Assembly (NCBI GenBank): GCA_034766995.1
Contig: CM068315.1
Location: forward strand, 9,964,010 to 10,028,009
DNA: 64,000 nt
Direction of reading: 5' to 3'
DNA from: Acanthacorydalis orientalis
Taxonomy: Eukaryota; Arthropoda; Insecta; Megaloptera; Corydalidae
Shown here: in pieces, positions 1-12,921 of the stretch
How positions within the stretch are numbered: position 1 is the stretch's first letter
How the letters are laid out: each line of letters opens with the position of its first letter
Program-made: the position numbers and the translations under genes
Notes under the pieces: generated by a model
Told to the model about the DNA's origin: nothing
What the model saw: only the letters and a program-made list of their open reading frames with translations
Databases searched by the model: none

Positions 1-360
1 AGCATTTGGCATAGCCTCACAAAACAGTAGTGAACACGATGGTGTTTGGAAAGAAGCATATAAAGCATTGGATCCCTTTTTCATTTTTCTTGAAGAAAAA
101 TGTTACTGAAGGCGCAGAAAAGATTTATTTAGCTTTGAGAGAAGGTTTTTTGACACAAAAAATATGTAAAAAATGATGAAACTGTAGGTGAGGTCTGAAA
201 ATGCATTACGACTTCATCAAATCAAATCCACCATTTTTATTTCGATAAGGATTCGTCGTCTACCTGACAGATAGAGGAAAAGATATACAAAATAATAAGG
301 GATACTGTGAAGATTGAAATGTATTTTATTTTCCCGTAAACATTTATATACCATAAAAAA
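1..360 (+). repeat. Degraded coding repeat X, copy 1
   Basis: This stretch matches the reverse complement of 33420-33810 along most of its length, so it is a dispersed repeat. Read on the + strand from base 2, it gives an open stretch of about 35 codons (including NSSEHDGVWKEAYKALDPF) and then breaks into several frames with stops. The peptide read in the broken part (ALRLHQIKS) matches ALKLHRLKA in the other copy. Two copies agreeing at peptide level argue for an old mobile-element gene and not chance. I do not recognise the family. The copy may begin upstream of the window. Confidence 0.55.
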
Positions 361-873
361 GGCACCACATTAATTTGTACACCTAATAAAGTGCTATAGA
401 ATTATTTTTTTAATAATTTAAAAAACTTTACAACAAAAATTATTATGCATGAATAACACAAATTAATATTCATTTAATAAATAGTATATCTCTGATTCTA
501 GGCGACTTAAGTGTATTGATAAATAAAATTTACATATATATATATATATATATATATACAAAATTGGAATATTTTATAGTTTCATTTCCATCTGTAATCA
601 ACAACTGGCATAATAACATATTATAAACATAAGTATTATACATAGAAACGTACTTTATCATCGACCCCAAACAATCTACTAACGTCAAAATCATATTTGA
701 GTTTCTTGTTCTATTCTTTGAATGACATGTGTACAGTGTATAACGAAATAACCACTGATGCTTTCGTATGTTCACAAATAAAGGCTCGACTACATTTTCG
801 CAGTAAATATTTACTCTGACCCTTGAGGGTGTTGCATCCACTCGCAACGTTCAGTGGACAGACAATGTTCAAC

Positions 874-923
<50 letters not shown>

Positions 924-1684
924 GTATATATGTACATATATATGCATAGATATACAATGCAATGGACAGCCGGACGGTTGGATGAATAAGAATAAATCCG
1001 GTCTGATGTTGTTTGTTTCCGGATATTGTATCTTCAACATCGATTTAATTATAATGGAGAAATGTTTACTACTGGTTTTTATTAACGATTATACTCATTA
1101 CATTAACATTGTTTTATGATTACTTATTCAAACATTTATAGATTTTCATTTATATACAGTAATTTAAAAATAAGAGAACAATACTCATACCTTTTTTCGT
1201 AGTGTGTATTTAAAAAATCATCCAGATTCTTACCTGTAACAAAAATATAAATTAGTATACGGAAATATTTGAAATAGTCAATTATATTTTTTAATTCAAT
1301 GATTTTTTAATTTATCAAAGTATATTTTGTTACTTATAAAAAAGTACAAAATTTAGTGAAATCGTACAATAATTACATTAAAAAATAATAAAATTAAATT
1401 AGTTATTAAAATAAAAAAATAGTAAAAAGCTTGTTATCAGATATTATTTTTTTTAGTAATTTTAAAAAGGATTAAACAAGGAAACAACGAAAGTAAACGA
1501 AACAACTACAATAAGAGATTCATTTGTACTATCTGAATCAGGATGCCAATAAAAAGTTTACATAGTAAATTACACTGAAGTAGAATTTCATTTAAATGTT
1601 TATAATTATAGCAAAAAATATTAAAGATATATATATATATATATATATATTCTCAAAACTTGTGTTAATAGTTCTGATATTCGT
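361..1684. other. AT-rich non-coding stretch
   Basis: No gene is seen. It holds (TA)n arrays at about 532-559 and 1627-1650. Short open frames here mostly translate the TA arrays as YIYIYI and are not genes. Confidence 0.6.
878..953. repeat. (TA)n microsatellite with GTATA and CATA interruptions
   Basis: An almost pure TA array of about 75 bp, interrupted by G and C substitutions in its second half. Confidence 0.95.
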
Positions 1685-2280
1685 TTTTTCTCAACCTTTT
1701 TCCGACCGTGTTCCCCTTCTGACCTTGTTTTTTTTCCGTGGACCCTTTATACTACTGGTAGAAAGGAAGATATATAAAAAAATGTTTGTAAATAGAACGT
1801 ATTTTATATATATATATATATATATGTTTTATAATTTGTACAAAATAGAATAGTTAAATAAAAATTTATACTTTAATTATTTCTCGATCAATGTGCCATT
1901 GTGCTTGATGACAAGAAACATTTTTTTTAATATCCGAATCTATTGCTGCGAGAGATAACCGAAGATCACCTCTGTCCATTATGTTAAAGCGATTTCACGT
2001 TAGGCTGAGTAAATAATTCATACGACTGAAACCTGATTCTACCAAATACGCAGTGGGAAATGCCATAAAAACAATTTTTTACCTTTTCACCAGTCTTCTT
2101 ACTTTTTTTTCCTATTTTCTTTTCTCAGTCACTTTCATGTTTTCTTCATTTCTCAATTTTCTTTGTGGCCCCCTAATGTCGTGCCGTGACCCCCTCTTAC
2201 GTGATTTTTACCTATAGCCACCTTGGAATATATTGGGGGCCTCTGTCGGCCATATAGCCACAGGTTGTGAAAACTTACGT
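1685..2280 (-). mobile_element. hAT transposon remnant, C-terminal dimerisation domain
   Basis: Read on the - strand, about 2080-1867 encodes a recognisable hAT-family (ZBED-like) C-terminal dimerisation domain. In order it shows AFPTAYLVESGFS, one stop codon, NRFNIMDRGDLRLSLAAI, then a CHQAQ tail typical of the end of these transposases. Flanking this are CTCAACCTTTTTCCGACCGT near 1690 and the roughly inverted CACAGGTTGTGAAAAC near 2262, which resemble hAT terminal repeats but are eroded, so the element ends are approximate. The zinc finger and the RNase-H-like catalytic part are absent, so this is an internally deleted, dead copy. A (TA)n array (1806-1825) interrupts the left end. It is the same broad lineage as the hAT remnant at 57440-58335. 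Confidence 0.75.
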
Positions 2281-2480
2281 TAGATTGTAAATAAGCAGCT
2301 ATGAATCACTTAAAATTTTTATATGATTTGTGTTTGTATTGTCATATATATTTTATTTATATTTGTATTTAAAAAAGAACACACTTCTTCCATTTTAATA
2401 ACTTACTTTTCTCGTATAAACAAATCAGATTATATTATTCTTTGTAAAATATTTTTATAAGAAAAATATCCTTTAAAACG

Positions 2481-2522
<42 letters not shown>

Positions 2523-5084
2523 GAATATCATTTATTTGTTCGTCAGAAATAGAAATATCAAAGTTTAATGATTACATTTCACAATTTATCAAAAACATCA
2601 GTTAACAACTATGCTTTTTTTTTAAAAAAAAGAACGCTTATCGTTATGTCTATGCTATAATAATAATTAAATTTTGTACATGGAAATGTTATTTAGTATA
2701 TTTTAAGAAAATATTACAAATTCAACAATTTAAATGTTTGATGATATGAATATTATAGACACTCAAATTAAAATAAATAAATATTTTTAATTTTATAACA
2801 TGACAAATTCTCTTATTCAAATTTGAACAATTTGTATATTTGAAATTTATAGTATAGATCTCCATAAAAACACACACACACACACTAGCAACATCTATTC
2901 GAACAAATACATAGTACGAAAAAACATCCACAATTTTCTGATTTCGATTAACCGCAAGTTTTATCCCGAAGGGCAAACAACTAACACACACACGCACGTC
3001 CAAGTAGGATTATGACCCTAAAGCAGTACAAAATCTCTCAAGTTGCTGTACAAGAGCTCTATATCATGGCCAAGGGTTTTATAAAGTCTCTGTATATATG
3101 CATTAAGGGTACCGGTAGCAGTATACTTAACGCTAACTTTTTTTAAGATCATTTTATAATCTTTCAACTTGACTTTGTATGATTTCAACTTTAAATAGTA
3201 AAAATAAAAATATCTTGTCATTTTTGATTTGAAGATCAATATTTTGCTTAGTTTAATTTAATATTTTATTATTTTGAAACTTATCAATTAAAATTTACAT
3301 CTACAAAAATTGAAGTATTAAATATTCATATATTCAAAAAAAAGTAATTATTTACAGTAAAGTAAAATTTTTCAACATATAATTAAATAATATAAATACG
3401 ATTTCCACATTGAATTGTTCCTTGTAATTATTTTCAGCAACTAAATTTCTTGTCTAAAAAGCTGACATGTACTAATGAAATTTAAAACTAATTTACGACA
3501 TGAATAAATTTTTATATTCAAGATTTGTTTTAAAAGATAGAAACATAATAACAATTTCAAATCGTGAAAAATTTATTCATAATTGCATTATAGTCAAATG
3601 TAAGGTTTTGAAGTACTTTAATTTATTATTCTATCAGATAAGTAAATTAAACGTACTTACTTACCAACACTGATTACAAGAAATTCGTGTTCACTTTTTT
3701 AATATTATACATATAAAGTATAGCAAATTGAATATGATAAACTTTTGAAGGTTAATTCAACTATATATATATATATTAAATATTTTTCATGTAGTCATGT
3801 ATCAAATACGCTGAGAAATTATTAAAAAGATTACTTTTCAAAAGAATTTATTTTAAAATAAAGAAATATAAAAATTTTCGAAAAATAGTCAATGTTTTTT
3901 TTACAAAAAGCGATATTTTGAAAAATGAGTTCCTTGTTTTCAAAAATTTTAATAAAATGTAATAAAACGATGTAATAATTATATGCATATTAAAATGTTT
4001 ATAAAAATATTGTAAAGTACTATACTTGCATAATAATAATAATTGTAATTACACGCACTATGAATATCAAATTTAGTAGAAGAGGTTTTAAAAAAGAAAA
4101 AATCTCTTCTTTTGATGACTTGATATCTTCAATGATAACCATCCTTGAATACTTTTATAGATAAAGGTAGGGTTGTTTAAATTTTTATGGATAAAATAAT
4201 AAACCGAGAATCATACAATTCATTTTAAGTTATTATAAAATATTGAATACTTTCTCATCCGTTTTTTTTATAACTGTTCAATTTAAATAGATGATCATTC
4301 TTTCCTTAAAAAGAAGAAGTTAATCTTTGATTAAATTCCGATCGTCTTGGATACTTCATGAATGATTTAAATAAAACAGTCAAAGCTAAAAGTTTTCTCT
4401 TTTTCTCAACAGTCCCACCCATGTTCTTCAATCATTTTATTTGCATTGTTCAATCTGAAATATCGAAAATAAATGTGATGCTTTTTTGTAAGCCACTATA
4501 AACGACTGAATACTTATCCACTTATTTTATAATAAAAAATGTTATCACCTTATGTTCAATATATTGATATATGCATATTAATTTTGCTATTTGATAGTAC
4601 ACAAGAGAATAAATATTTCTCATTTAAATGATTCTGTATTTGTTTCCTCTAAATATTAATATTGTTTTTTTTTATTATATATATATATACATATGATCGA
4701 CCACAAGGATTCCACATACATTTTTTTAATTTAAAAAATATATTGCCACTCTTTCTTATAAATTTAGAACGTATTCACAGCTGTCTTTGTAATATTATTT
4801 TGATATTTATTGACTCCTAGTTAATAATTTTCATAGTAAAGCTGTTTTAATATATAATATTTATGATATTCAATTTAATTTTATATTTACTAAAACATAG
4901 TATTTTTCATGTTGTTTCAAACTTGTTTTTGTATGTCTTTTATTATTTTTCTACCTTTTTTTATCACTCCTATTACATATAGTTCAATTCCATGAAATCT
5001 GAATTATTTATGTATTTAAAAACTGATCTTGCTTTGCAAGTAATAATATACATTTAAGGAATATTTTAATTATTATTTTTTAAA
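2281..5084. other. AT-rich non-coding stretch
   Basis: No gene is seen. It holds (TA)n arrays at 2484-2518, 3761-3776 and about 4675-4690, and a (CA)n run at about 2872-2885. A 73-codon open frame on the - strand (3018-3239) is unrecognised and is likely chance. Confidence 0.55.
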
Positions 5085-5430
5085 AAAAATTTTTAGTTTA
5101 AGTATTAAAGAGTTATTTCGAATAAAATCTGATTCATTCAGTATTAATTTCCTGTCAACTGTCTTATTGTATAATTCGTCTTTGTTAATACAATAGGTCT
5201 AATAAATACAGTTCGTAACTTCTTTGATTACTGTTTTTATGTTAGTTTTCTTTTCACAAACAAACTCATTAAATATCACTTTTGTTTTGTTGTGGTTTAT
5301 ATTGAAACCTAATTTTCGAATACCTTTTATTCATTCAATCAACTTCTCCATATATTTTTGGATGTTTGAAAAGTTAATATAATTTGACAAAAAGAAAATC
5401 GTATTCATCTACTTTTTTTTCTTTCTTCAT
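5085..5430 (-). pseudogene. LINE reverse-transcriptase fragment
   Basis: On the - strand, from 5425 down to about 5085, the translation follows the region of a non-LTR retrotransposon reverse transcriptase around and after the active-site YxDD box. The box itself is damaged: the codons read as GAT-GAA-TACGATT, consistent with a one-base insertion in a DDTI sequence. After it come NFSNIQKYMEKLIE, a stop, IKGIRKLGFNINHNKTKV, and later KDELYNKTVDRKLILN. In these families the segment after YADD carries the 'G..IN..KTKVM' motif, followed by a stretch leading into the thumb. Two in-frame stops and the broken box show it is dead. No endonuclease, 5' end or poly-A tail is visible. The clade cannot be assigned from this scrap. 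Confidence 0.65.
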
Positions 5431-5619
5431 GTTTTTAGTTTAATAAATTTTATACAGATTCATTAATACATTTTTATTTAAATTTGTCTATCACTTCCAT
5501 ACGGCGTCCTTAATTATTCTAATATAATTAATATAAATACTTTCTTCTTGAATAATATAAGCGATTTCTTTGCATATTCGAGATGTATAAAAAAATATTA
5601 TGTGTGTCTAAATAAGTTC

Positions 5620-5662
<43 letters not shown>

Positions 5663-5861
5663 CGACTATATATAAATATATATCAAAGAATAGATATTTA
5701 CGTTACTATTAACATTAATGTATTTATCATCATTACCTTACATCCTTGATGAAGAACTTTCGAGGTATGTTCTAACAGTAGAACGCATGTGTTTATGACA
5801 TCGGTCGTATTTTCAATATACTTGAATGTGTAGAGGAATATTTTATAAGTTATTTATGACT

Positions 5862-5911
<50 letters not shown>

Positions 5912-6319
5912 AATTTACGCATACATGTATAACTTCGTTTGACTACATAGAGAAATATGCATGTATATATCGTTATTTTTCGCCTCTTATGAAGCGTAGC
6001 TCATATAAAATGTAAAAAACTGGTGTGAATTCGTTGATCGAGAGAATTTAGGCGGATGTATGAAAATAATGCGATATATGTCCGATACTGTTATAAAAAA
6101 TATATACATAGTCGTTTTGAATAAAAATCTTTGTAAATATCCAAGGGCATATTATATATATATATACCCACATATTTTAATTTTGTTTGATTTATTTCCA
6201 TTAACTTTATATGAAATATCAGACTATAATATTTACACAAGAAATTTAAAATTTCATTAGTTTTTTAATTTCTTTTCCATGTCTTAGAAATATTTATTTT
6301 ACATTTTATGTACCTCTAT

Positions 6320-6380
<61 letters not shown>

Positions 6381-6515
6381 TTATATAAATTATTTATTTC
6401 ACAAAATAACATTAATATCCGTAGTTTATACTACAAATGCATATATTTTCTCAAGAAAAAATGAAAGTTATAATTTATTTGTAAATGAATTAAAATTGTA
6501 AGCATATATTATTCT

Positions 6516-6548
<33 letters not shown>

Positions 6549-7009
6549 ATACACACATGGGTAATATTAATATTTTCTTTTCAATTCTTTTTAATTAATT
6601 TTTGATGAACTTCTTTAGGTTACTGAATGATTTTTTTATTTTCTTATACGATATTCAACATGAACATTGTGTTTAATGTCTTACGATGTACTAATCTATA
6701 TAATAAAGATACTGCAATGTTTAACTAACTAACTTAAATTAGGGTTTTCATGAAGTATCTTGAAAATATCAATTTGATTTCTCAATTGATTTTAAGTATA
6801 TAACTAAAAAATATTTTATTTTTAAACTGATGCTTATTTATACATACATACATATTATGTATATATATATATATATAATAGAAATATTTAAATATCATTA
6901 CATTATTTAGAATTAACTTCATTTTAAATAAATGAAACTGTGCTATGAAATACACTATATTAACATTAACTATCTTTCTATATATAAAAAATAATTCTGT
7001 CGTAAAAAT
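5431..7009. other. AT-rich non-coding stretch with many microsatellites
   Basis: No gene is seen. It holds TA arrays at 5622-5661, 5864-5910, 6322-6386 and 6851-6878, and a compound (CA)n(TA)n at about 6515-6550. Confidence 0.6.
6322..6386. repeat. (TA)n microsatellite
   Basis: About 65 bp of TA with one CATA interruption. Confidence 0.95.
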
Positions 7010-7500
7010 TCCACAAAAAAATTTTTTTTTGTGTAGACCACCTCTCCATAACACTCTCCTATCGCTACACTCTACAAATAGCATGTTAAAACCATTTGTA
7101 TTCCCGATTATGTCCAATGTTTCGCGAATCGTCATATTCGTCGTTTCTAATGAAGTAGTCAGACAAAAACAATATTTGGACACTGCCAGTTATATGTTGG
7201 TCTCTCTAGATGTATATCTAAGCACGGTATCAAGTAACAGTGTACAGAAGAACACAAATCAATTACGAATATTGTACACAGAGAAGTTTTAGAATAAGTT
7301 TAAAATAAGTTACAATAAGTTTCTTTTCAACTTCATTATTTTCACGGTTTTATTTAAAAACCAAAAATAAATTTCATTGCACAATATCTTCATTACGTTT
7401 TCCATTTGTCATTTAAAAATTGTTACATGTAACGCATACAAGCGAAACAAGCAGGAGCAGAGCCCGCAGGGCTCAGCGGGCGTTGCTCCCTGGTCTATTA
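7010..7500 (+). repeat. Unnamed dispersed repeat G, copy 1, with GC-rich hairpin tail
   Basis: It matches the reverse complement of 38785-39275 through most of its length. Shared anchors are a poly-T start, CGAATCGTCATATTCGTCG, TTGGTCTCTC, the AGTTACAATAAGTTTC-like run and TTTTCACGGTTT. A reading frame of matching sense (FPIMSNVSRIVIFVVSNE here, FPIISDVSRIVMFVDSNE in copy 2) suggests it derives from a coding element. The copy ends in an abrupt GC-rich tail (7437-7490) that folds into a strong hairpin. I cannot assign a superfamily, and no target-site duplication is clear. Confidence 0.7.
7454..7489. repeat. GC-rich hairpin at the end of repeat G
   Basis: The outer stem is GGAGCA with TGCTCC and the inner stem is GCCCGC with GCGGGC. 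A competing stem pairs GAGCCC with GGGCTC. It contains GCAGAGCCC, a motif also found at 37603-37615 and 61093-61106. Confidence 0.8.
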
Positions 7501-7748
7501 GAAAATAATTTCAGTAGTCAAGTTAAATTCACTTGAATAAGTTAGTTATTCTCCACTGTTAGCACTTAATATAAACAATTTTCTATACTTATATGATATA
7601 GAAATGCACAGAAATAAAAATCAAAAAAGATCAATAATCACTTGTTAGATATATTCAATCAGAGAAAAAATATTTGGGGTTTCGAGGTAAAAAAAGTATC
7701 GTAATACTTTAATAATATTTGAATGAACATACATACATATACATATAC

Positions 7749-7779
<31 letters not shown>

Positions 7780-8320
7780 GATTAAAATACACCGGTGTTA
7801 TTATTCTAAATCACATTTTTAGATCATTGCGTGTAAATTCACATATCAAAATATTAAAATGGAAAAAAATCCACTTTATTACAATTATTTATTTATGGAT
7901 ATAAGTGTACTTACAAATTTCGAAATTTTCTAGTAGTAAATAAATCCAAATATAAAAATAATGATTTATATATATATATATAATATTTCTTTAAATTTGT
8001 CCATATAACACTTTTATATAACGTTACAATTAATAATAATTAACAAAGGAATTTGTTATTTTAAATATTATAATTAATATTTCCTTAAATCTTTTAAATA
8101 ACTTAAAAGAAGATATTTCTTAATTGCTCTAGTAATTATTATTGATAATTATTTATAATAACCATAATAAAAATTAACATTCCTTTATTAACTTTATAAT
8201 GAAGCAATAATCATATTATAAGCAAAACACAATGTAGATACTGTATTATTACAAAGCCTTAGACAATATACTACAGTTGAGCTTTAATTCCGTTAAGTGG
8301 CATAGAACAATAAGAGGATC

Positions 8321-8365
<45 letters not shown>

Positions 8366-8376
8366 GTGTATATATA

Positions 8377-8409
<33 letters not shown>

Positions 8410-8410
8410 T
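8321..8410. repeat. Compound (TA)n(GT)n(TA)n microsatellite
   Basis: About 90 bp. TA flanks a central TGTGTGTGTG run. Confidence 0.95.
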
Positions 8411-8681
8411 CATATAATTGGCTGCTTGTTTCTTTAGAAAAACAAAGTGAGGATTACGTTTGCGTTTAATAAATTATTTTCTTAGTTAAGTCTACAGTTT
8501 CCTAATAAATAATTTAAATGGAAAACATGATTAATAAATGATTTGCTTAAATCTTTCAAATTGTCATCTCTTTATAGCTACTTTTATTTCGAACAAAAAT
8601 TGTCAGTAAGAGCAATACAATTAAATTCTAAAAACTGACTTCATTTATAAAACAAATTTAATGTATTCATCCTGCTGTACG

Positions 8682-8682
8682 C

Positions 8683-8757
<75 letters not shown>
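8682..8757. repeat. (TA)n microsatellite
   Basis: About 75 bp of TA, interrupted twice by TGTA. Confidence 0.95.
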
Positions 8758-9441
8758 TAAGAGAGATAAATAAAGATAGTGTGTATTAATGTTGCAAAAA
8801 TTTCAATGGTATATATCTATATATTTTCATTTTTAAACGTTGCTGGTAATATTGAATACTTGTGTATTATTATTATTAAATCATGTCTACTAAATTACTA
8901 ATGCTATATTTTAACAGTAATTATTAAAAAGGACTAATTACGGAAAATCGTGTTTGCTTAATAAATAATTTGATAAGAATTTATGTTTCCTCTTTACATA
9001 AATTATTTGCAGCGAGTAATTACTGCAGATAAACATGCAATGTATACGAAAATTTTGCAAAGAAAAAAGTGTTAGTTCTTTTATATATATACATATATTT
9101 TCTTAAAAATATATTTTTAACCTTACAGAAAGTATTCCTATAATTCAAGTTGTACTCACGCAACATAATTAGTAACAAATCAATAAAATATACTACAAAC
9201 TTATTCATTTTTTGATAAAACAAGTTCTTATATATTTAAAAGTTATTTTATGCCAAAGAAAAGTTTTATGATTTATATTACTTCTTAAAAATATAAATTA
9301 GATAATTAGTTTCATTCTTGATGCTTTAACTTATAGATGCATTATATTATTGTGTTGACTTAAGGTTTTCTAATATTTATTCTATCTGATTAATTAAAAG
9401 TTTTATTTAATAATATTGATTATAAAAAGTTTAGTTATCAA

Positions 9442-9483
<42 letters not shown>

Positions 9484-9834
9484 TAGAAATATATAGGATA
9501 TAAAATCTTCGAAGTTTAATATATATCCTCAGTAAAGGAAACAGGTTCACTAAGAATTTGTTAAATTTGATTATTAAAAATTGATTAAATGATACCTGAA
9601 ATTATGTTTTATCTAAAATCATATCTAATTATTTGTAGATATAAATTCGTTTATTATTTTAATTTAACATTTGTTTGCTATTTTATATGTGTATTACTTT
9701 CAAAATCAATACAATCAATAAATCTTGACAAAGATCATTTATAAAATAGTTTATAGAATACAATTAAAAACTTTAACGGGACAATCTAAATTTTCGATTA
9801 TCTCTTAATAACTGAAAAGGGTTTTCTGTCGTTA

Positions 9835-10045
9835 TGCATGCATTATTTTTGTTTTCTTATTAGTTGATATCGGTCACGTGGTCTCTGTTCTGATTGATTG
9901 ATATCAGTCGCATGATTAGTATTCTAAATGTTCTCATGGTGCACAATGAAAGAATGTATAATGACTTCAATGTAAAATTGATAAGAAATTTATTCAAAAT
10001 ATTATATTCACATTTGATTAAAAAGAGATTAGAATTAATGACAAC
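9835..10045 (+). repeat. Dispersed repeat E, copy 1
   Basis: It matches 60715-60870 on the same strand. Shared anchors in order are GATTAG(C/T)TGAT, GGTCACGTGGTCTCTGTT-like sequence, TGATTG(G/A)TTGA, TCTCATG, and TCA(A/G)TGTAAAATTGATAA followed by GAATTTATTCAAAA-like sequence. It includes a perfect E-box CACGTG. The left part seen in the other copies (TCTATAATTAAAA) is missing here. Confidence 0.65.
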
Positions 10046-11052
10046 AGTATTAAAGAAATGAGTTTGAGCAATTACCAAACAATTTATTTAATAAAAAAAG
10101 TCGAAAATATTTACTTCTGACAATATTAGTTAAAAATTAAAAAAAAGAATAATGAAGATGTATGTTTCGAGTGTCATTGGATATAGAAACAGAATTTTGA
10201 ACAATTAGGACCGTTAAAAAGAAAATATTGACATTTATACTTGCTGTTATCGAAAATACTTAAATAAAGATGTGTGGCGAGAATGAAAAATAAAAAAAAA
10301 CGTTCAGGAAAGTGAGAAAATCCAAAATTTTATTAAATGGCTTAAAAAGGGAAAAGATTATTTCAAGGAACATATCTTTAATGGAGGTATGAAAGTTTGT
10401 TGTGAAGTAATAGAAGAGATAGTTAAACGAAGAAATTATAAAAATGAAAATATTAATAAATGCCAAATAACAAAGTATCACAAATTCCGAGGATAACAAC
10501 ATATATGAGAAGAGCAAGAATTAAACGTGAATGAAGTGAGGTTTTTGAATTGAATAAATTTTAGAAAATAATCTTCGGATTATTTAATAAAAGAATATAT
10601 ATATATATATATATGGATAGATAGACAAGTAGAGATATAGAGAAAATTATAGCAATAAAATTAAAAAAATATATTCTGATAAATAAAACAGTAATTAAAA
10701 ATAATAATATAATAAAAATTATTATTTTTTTAAATAAATAGATTAATAATTTTCAAAGTTTTTAATTCTTAATTTTTTCCCAAATGAATATTTTTTGATG
10801 GAGGATCAATTCAAATAATTAAAATATTGTTATCTTCAGAAATAAATCTGTTAAAATATTGTTGGACATTAATTATTTTTGATTAAAGCACATTTATTTA
10901 GAGTAGACAAAGATAATTTTATAAATGAACAATGTCATATTTTAATATAATTTAAATCCGTTCTATTTATCCAACTCTGTTCATAAATATAATTTATCAA
11001 ACCATAAAAACTCAATCAAATATGAAATTTATGATTGCAGTGAATGCAATTT

Positions 11053-11098
<46 letters not shown>

Positions 11099-11139
11099 TT
11101 ATGTATGTATGTATATGTATGTATGTATGTATTTGAAGC
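10046..11139. other. AT-rich non-coding stretch
   Basis: No gene is seen. A purine-biased patch at 10260-10540 shows no recognisable coding content. TA arrays lie at 10594-10613 and 11057-11131. Confidence 0.55.
11057..11131. repeat. (TA)n followed by (TATG)n
   Basis: A TA run, then ATGTATGTATGTAT-type repeats. Confidence 0.9.
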
Positions 11140-11440
11140 ATATATACAATACTGAACAGAATGAGGTAGACAGTAAAACAGAGGCACATTTAAATAGACA
11201 TACAGTGGAACATGTAGAGATTCGAATGTCAAATTGAGCTTATATTACAAACCGACGTATAACAGGGACATGATATATGGAGAACAGTCCGTAACGGCCT
11301 CCATTCATGTAATGAATGCATCGAACGTTGTCCGAACAAGTGATTTTAAATCAGCAGAAAAAATTCGTACTGATTGAACTGAACATATTTCACGAAAATG
11401 GCAGATTTTTTAAATGTGTAATGAAATATTGGTACGGATA
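11140..11440. other. Mildly GC-richer unique patch
   Basis: Unique, less AT-rich sequence between two microsatellites, with a 7-bp hairpin CATTCAT/ATGAATG near 11300. No coding signal or known element is recognised. It could be a small conserved non-coding segment. Confidence 0.25.
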
Positions 11441-11552
11441 TTTCGTACTAATAGTACACTCTTTTTTGACGGAATGAAAATTAGCCATTTGTTAAATGTA
11501 AAATATTGATTTTTAATATTTACCTTATATATATATATATATATATACATAA

Positions 11553-11597
<45 letters not shown>

Positions 11598-12872
11598 GTA
11601 AATATAACATTACCACTCTTATATACAGTATTATGTTTAATTACAACATTGCTTTATAATCCTAATTAAATAATACCTAATTAAAAAGAGTAAATTAATT
11701 AGTTACTCCTCTTTAAAATAAGAATACTTTTTTCTAAAATTCTAAAAAAAATAAGATTATATTTGTAAATAACAACAGTAGTATTTGATATAAATATATA
11801 GATATTTATCAAAATTTCAAAATAAAAACACGTGTTTTAAACAAAAATAAATGAAATAATGAAAGAAAAACATAATTTTGTACTAATAGAATTGCATATT
11901 TGCACGACTGATATTTAAAATTCGTGAAATAATTTATTTTTTATCATTTATTCACATTAGTTTTTGATAAAATCAACAATTGTATTTATTTATTCCATTT
12001 TTATTGAATCATATGCATACTTTTATGTTTGTTTACAAACATACATTATGTTTAGAGAAAAATGAAATATAATCACTACGAATAACTGAATATATTTGTT
12101 TAAATTAGTACTCGGTTTTCAATTAATTTTTAAATTATTATCAAAATATATGAATGATTAAACTGAAATTTGCGTACTGAACTAAATTATTATTTTAAAT
12201 ATCATATGAAAGTTCCCATATGAGCTTTTACAAAAACAAAATATATATGTAGCATATTTTAAGAAATATTTTAGTTTTCTTAAAAAATATACATTTCACT
12301 AGCTAATTTATTTTTAATTTTTAAGAGTGATTATTGATACGGCAAATTCTATTATTAAAGTAATTAAATGATGTATCGACAAAATATTAAAAGTATATTT
12401 CTGGATATTGAATTTCACTCAAATACTCGAATCCATTTTAATATCATCTAAAACAAATCTACCAATAATATTTCTAAGATCATTCTTTATATATCTGTTC
12501 ATAAATCAAACCAATAGAAGTATTTGAAAATGCTCAAATTTCATTGTCAATCATACTTTTGAATGAAATTCTATGGAAGTGAATTTAAAATTATAATAAT
12601 TTTGTTAAAATGATACTGATCGAGTTGATTGGGAAAGAAAATATAGAAAAGCAATTCGATTTCAACTGTTATTAAATATCTTCGAAAGTATCGTTCATGA
12701 AGAACACAACAAAACTAATATAAATCCAATAAACAAACGTCACGAGATATTTCTATGATATCGAGCACGTCTGTCTGTGGGGTAAAGTAAAAACAAGCCC
12801 CGGACGTGCTGCGTTGAGAAACGCTCTTTTTGCCAATAAATCCTGAGATATCCTTGTGTATGTGTATGTATG

Positions 12873-12921
<49 letters not shown>

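Larger units (their letters stand above)
7501..9834. other. AT-rich non-coding stretch
   Basis: No gene is seen. It holds compound (CATA)n(TA)n at 7728-7780 and TA arrays at 7968-7982 and 9448-9481, besides the two larger arrays listed separately. Confidence 0.6.

Noticed and set aside
6945..7292. 115-codon + strand frame as a stand-alone gene
   Set aside because: It overlaps repeat G and continues upstream into AT-rich, non-homologous sequence. Only the part shared with the copy at 38785-39275 is meaningful, and that is repeat-derived.
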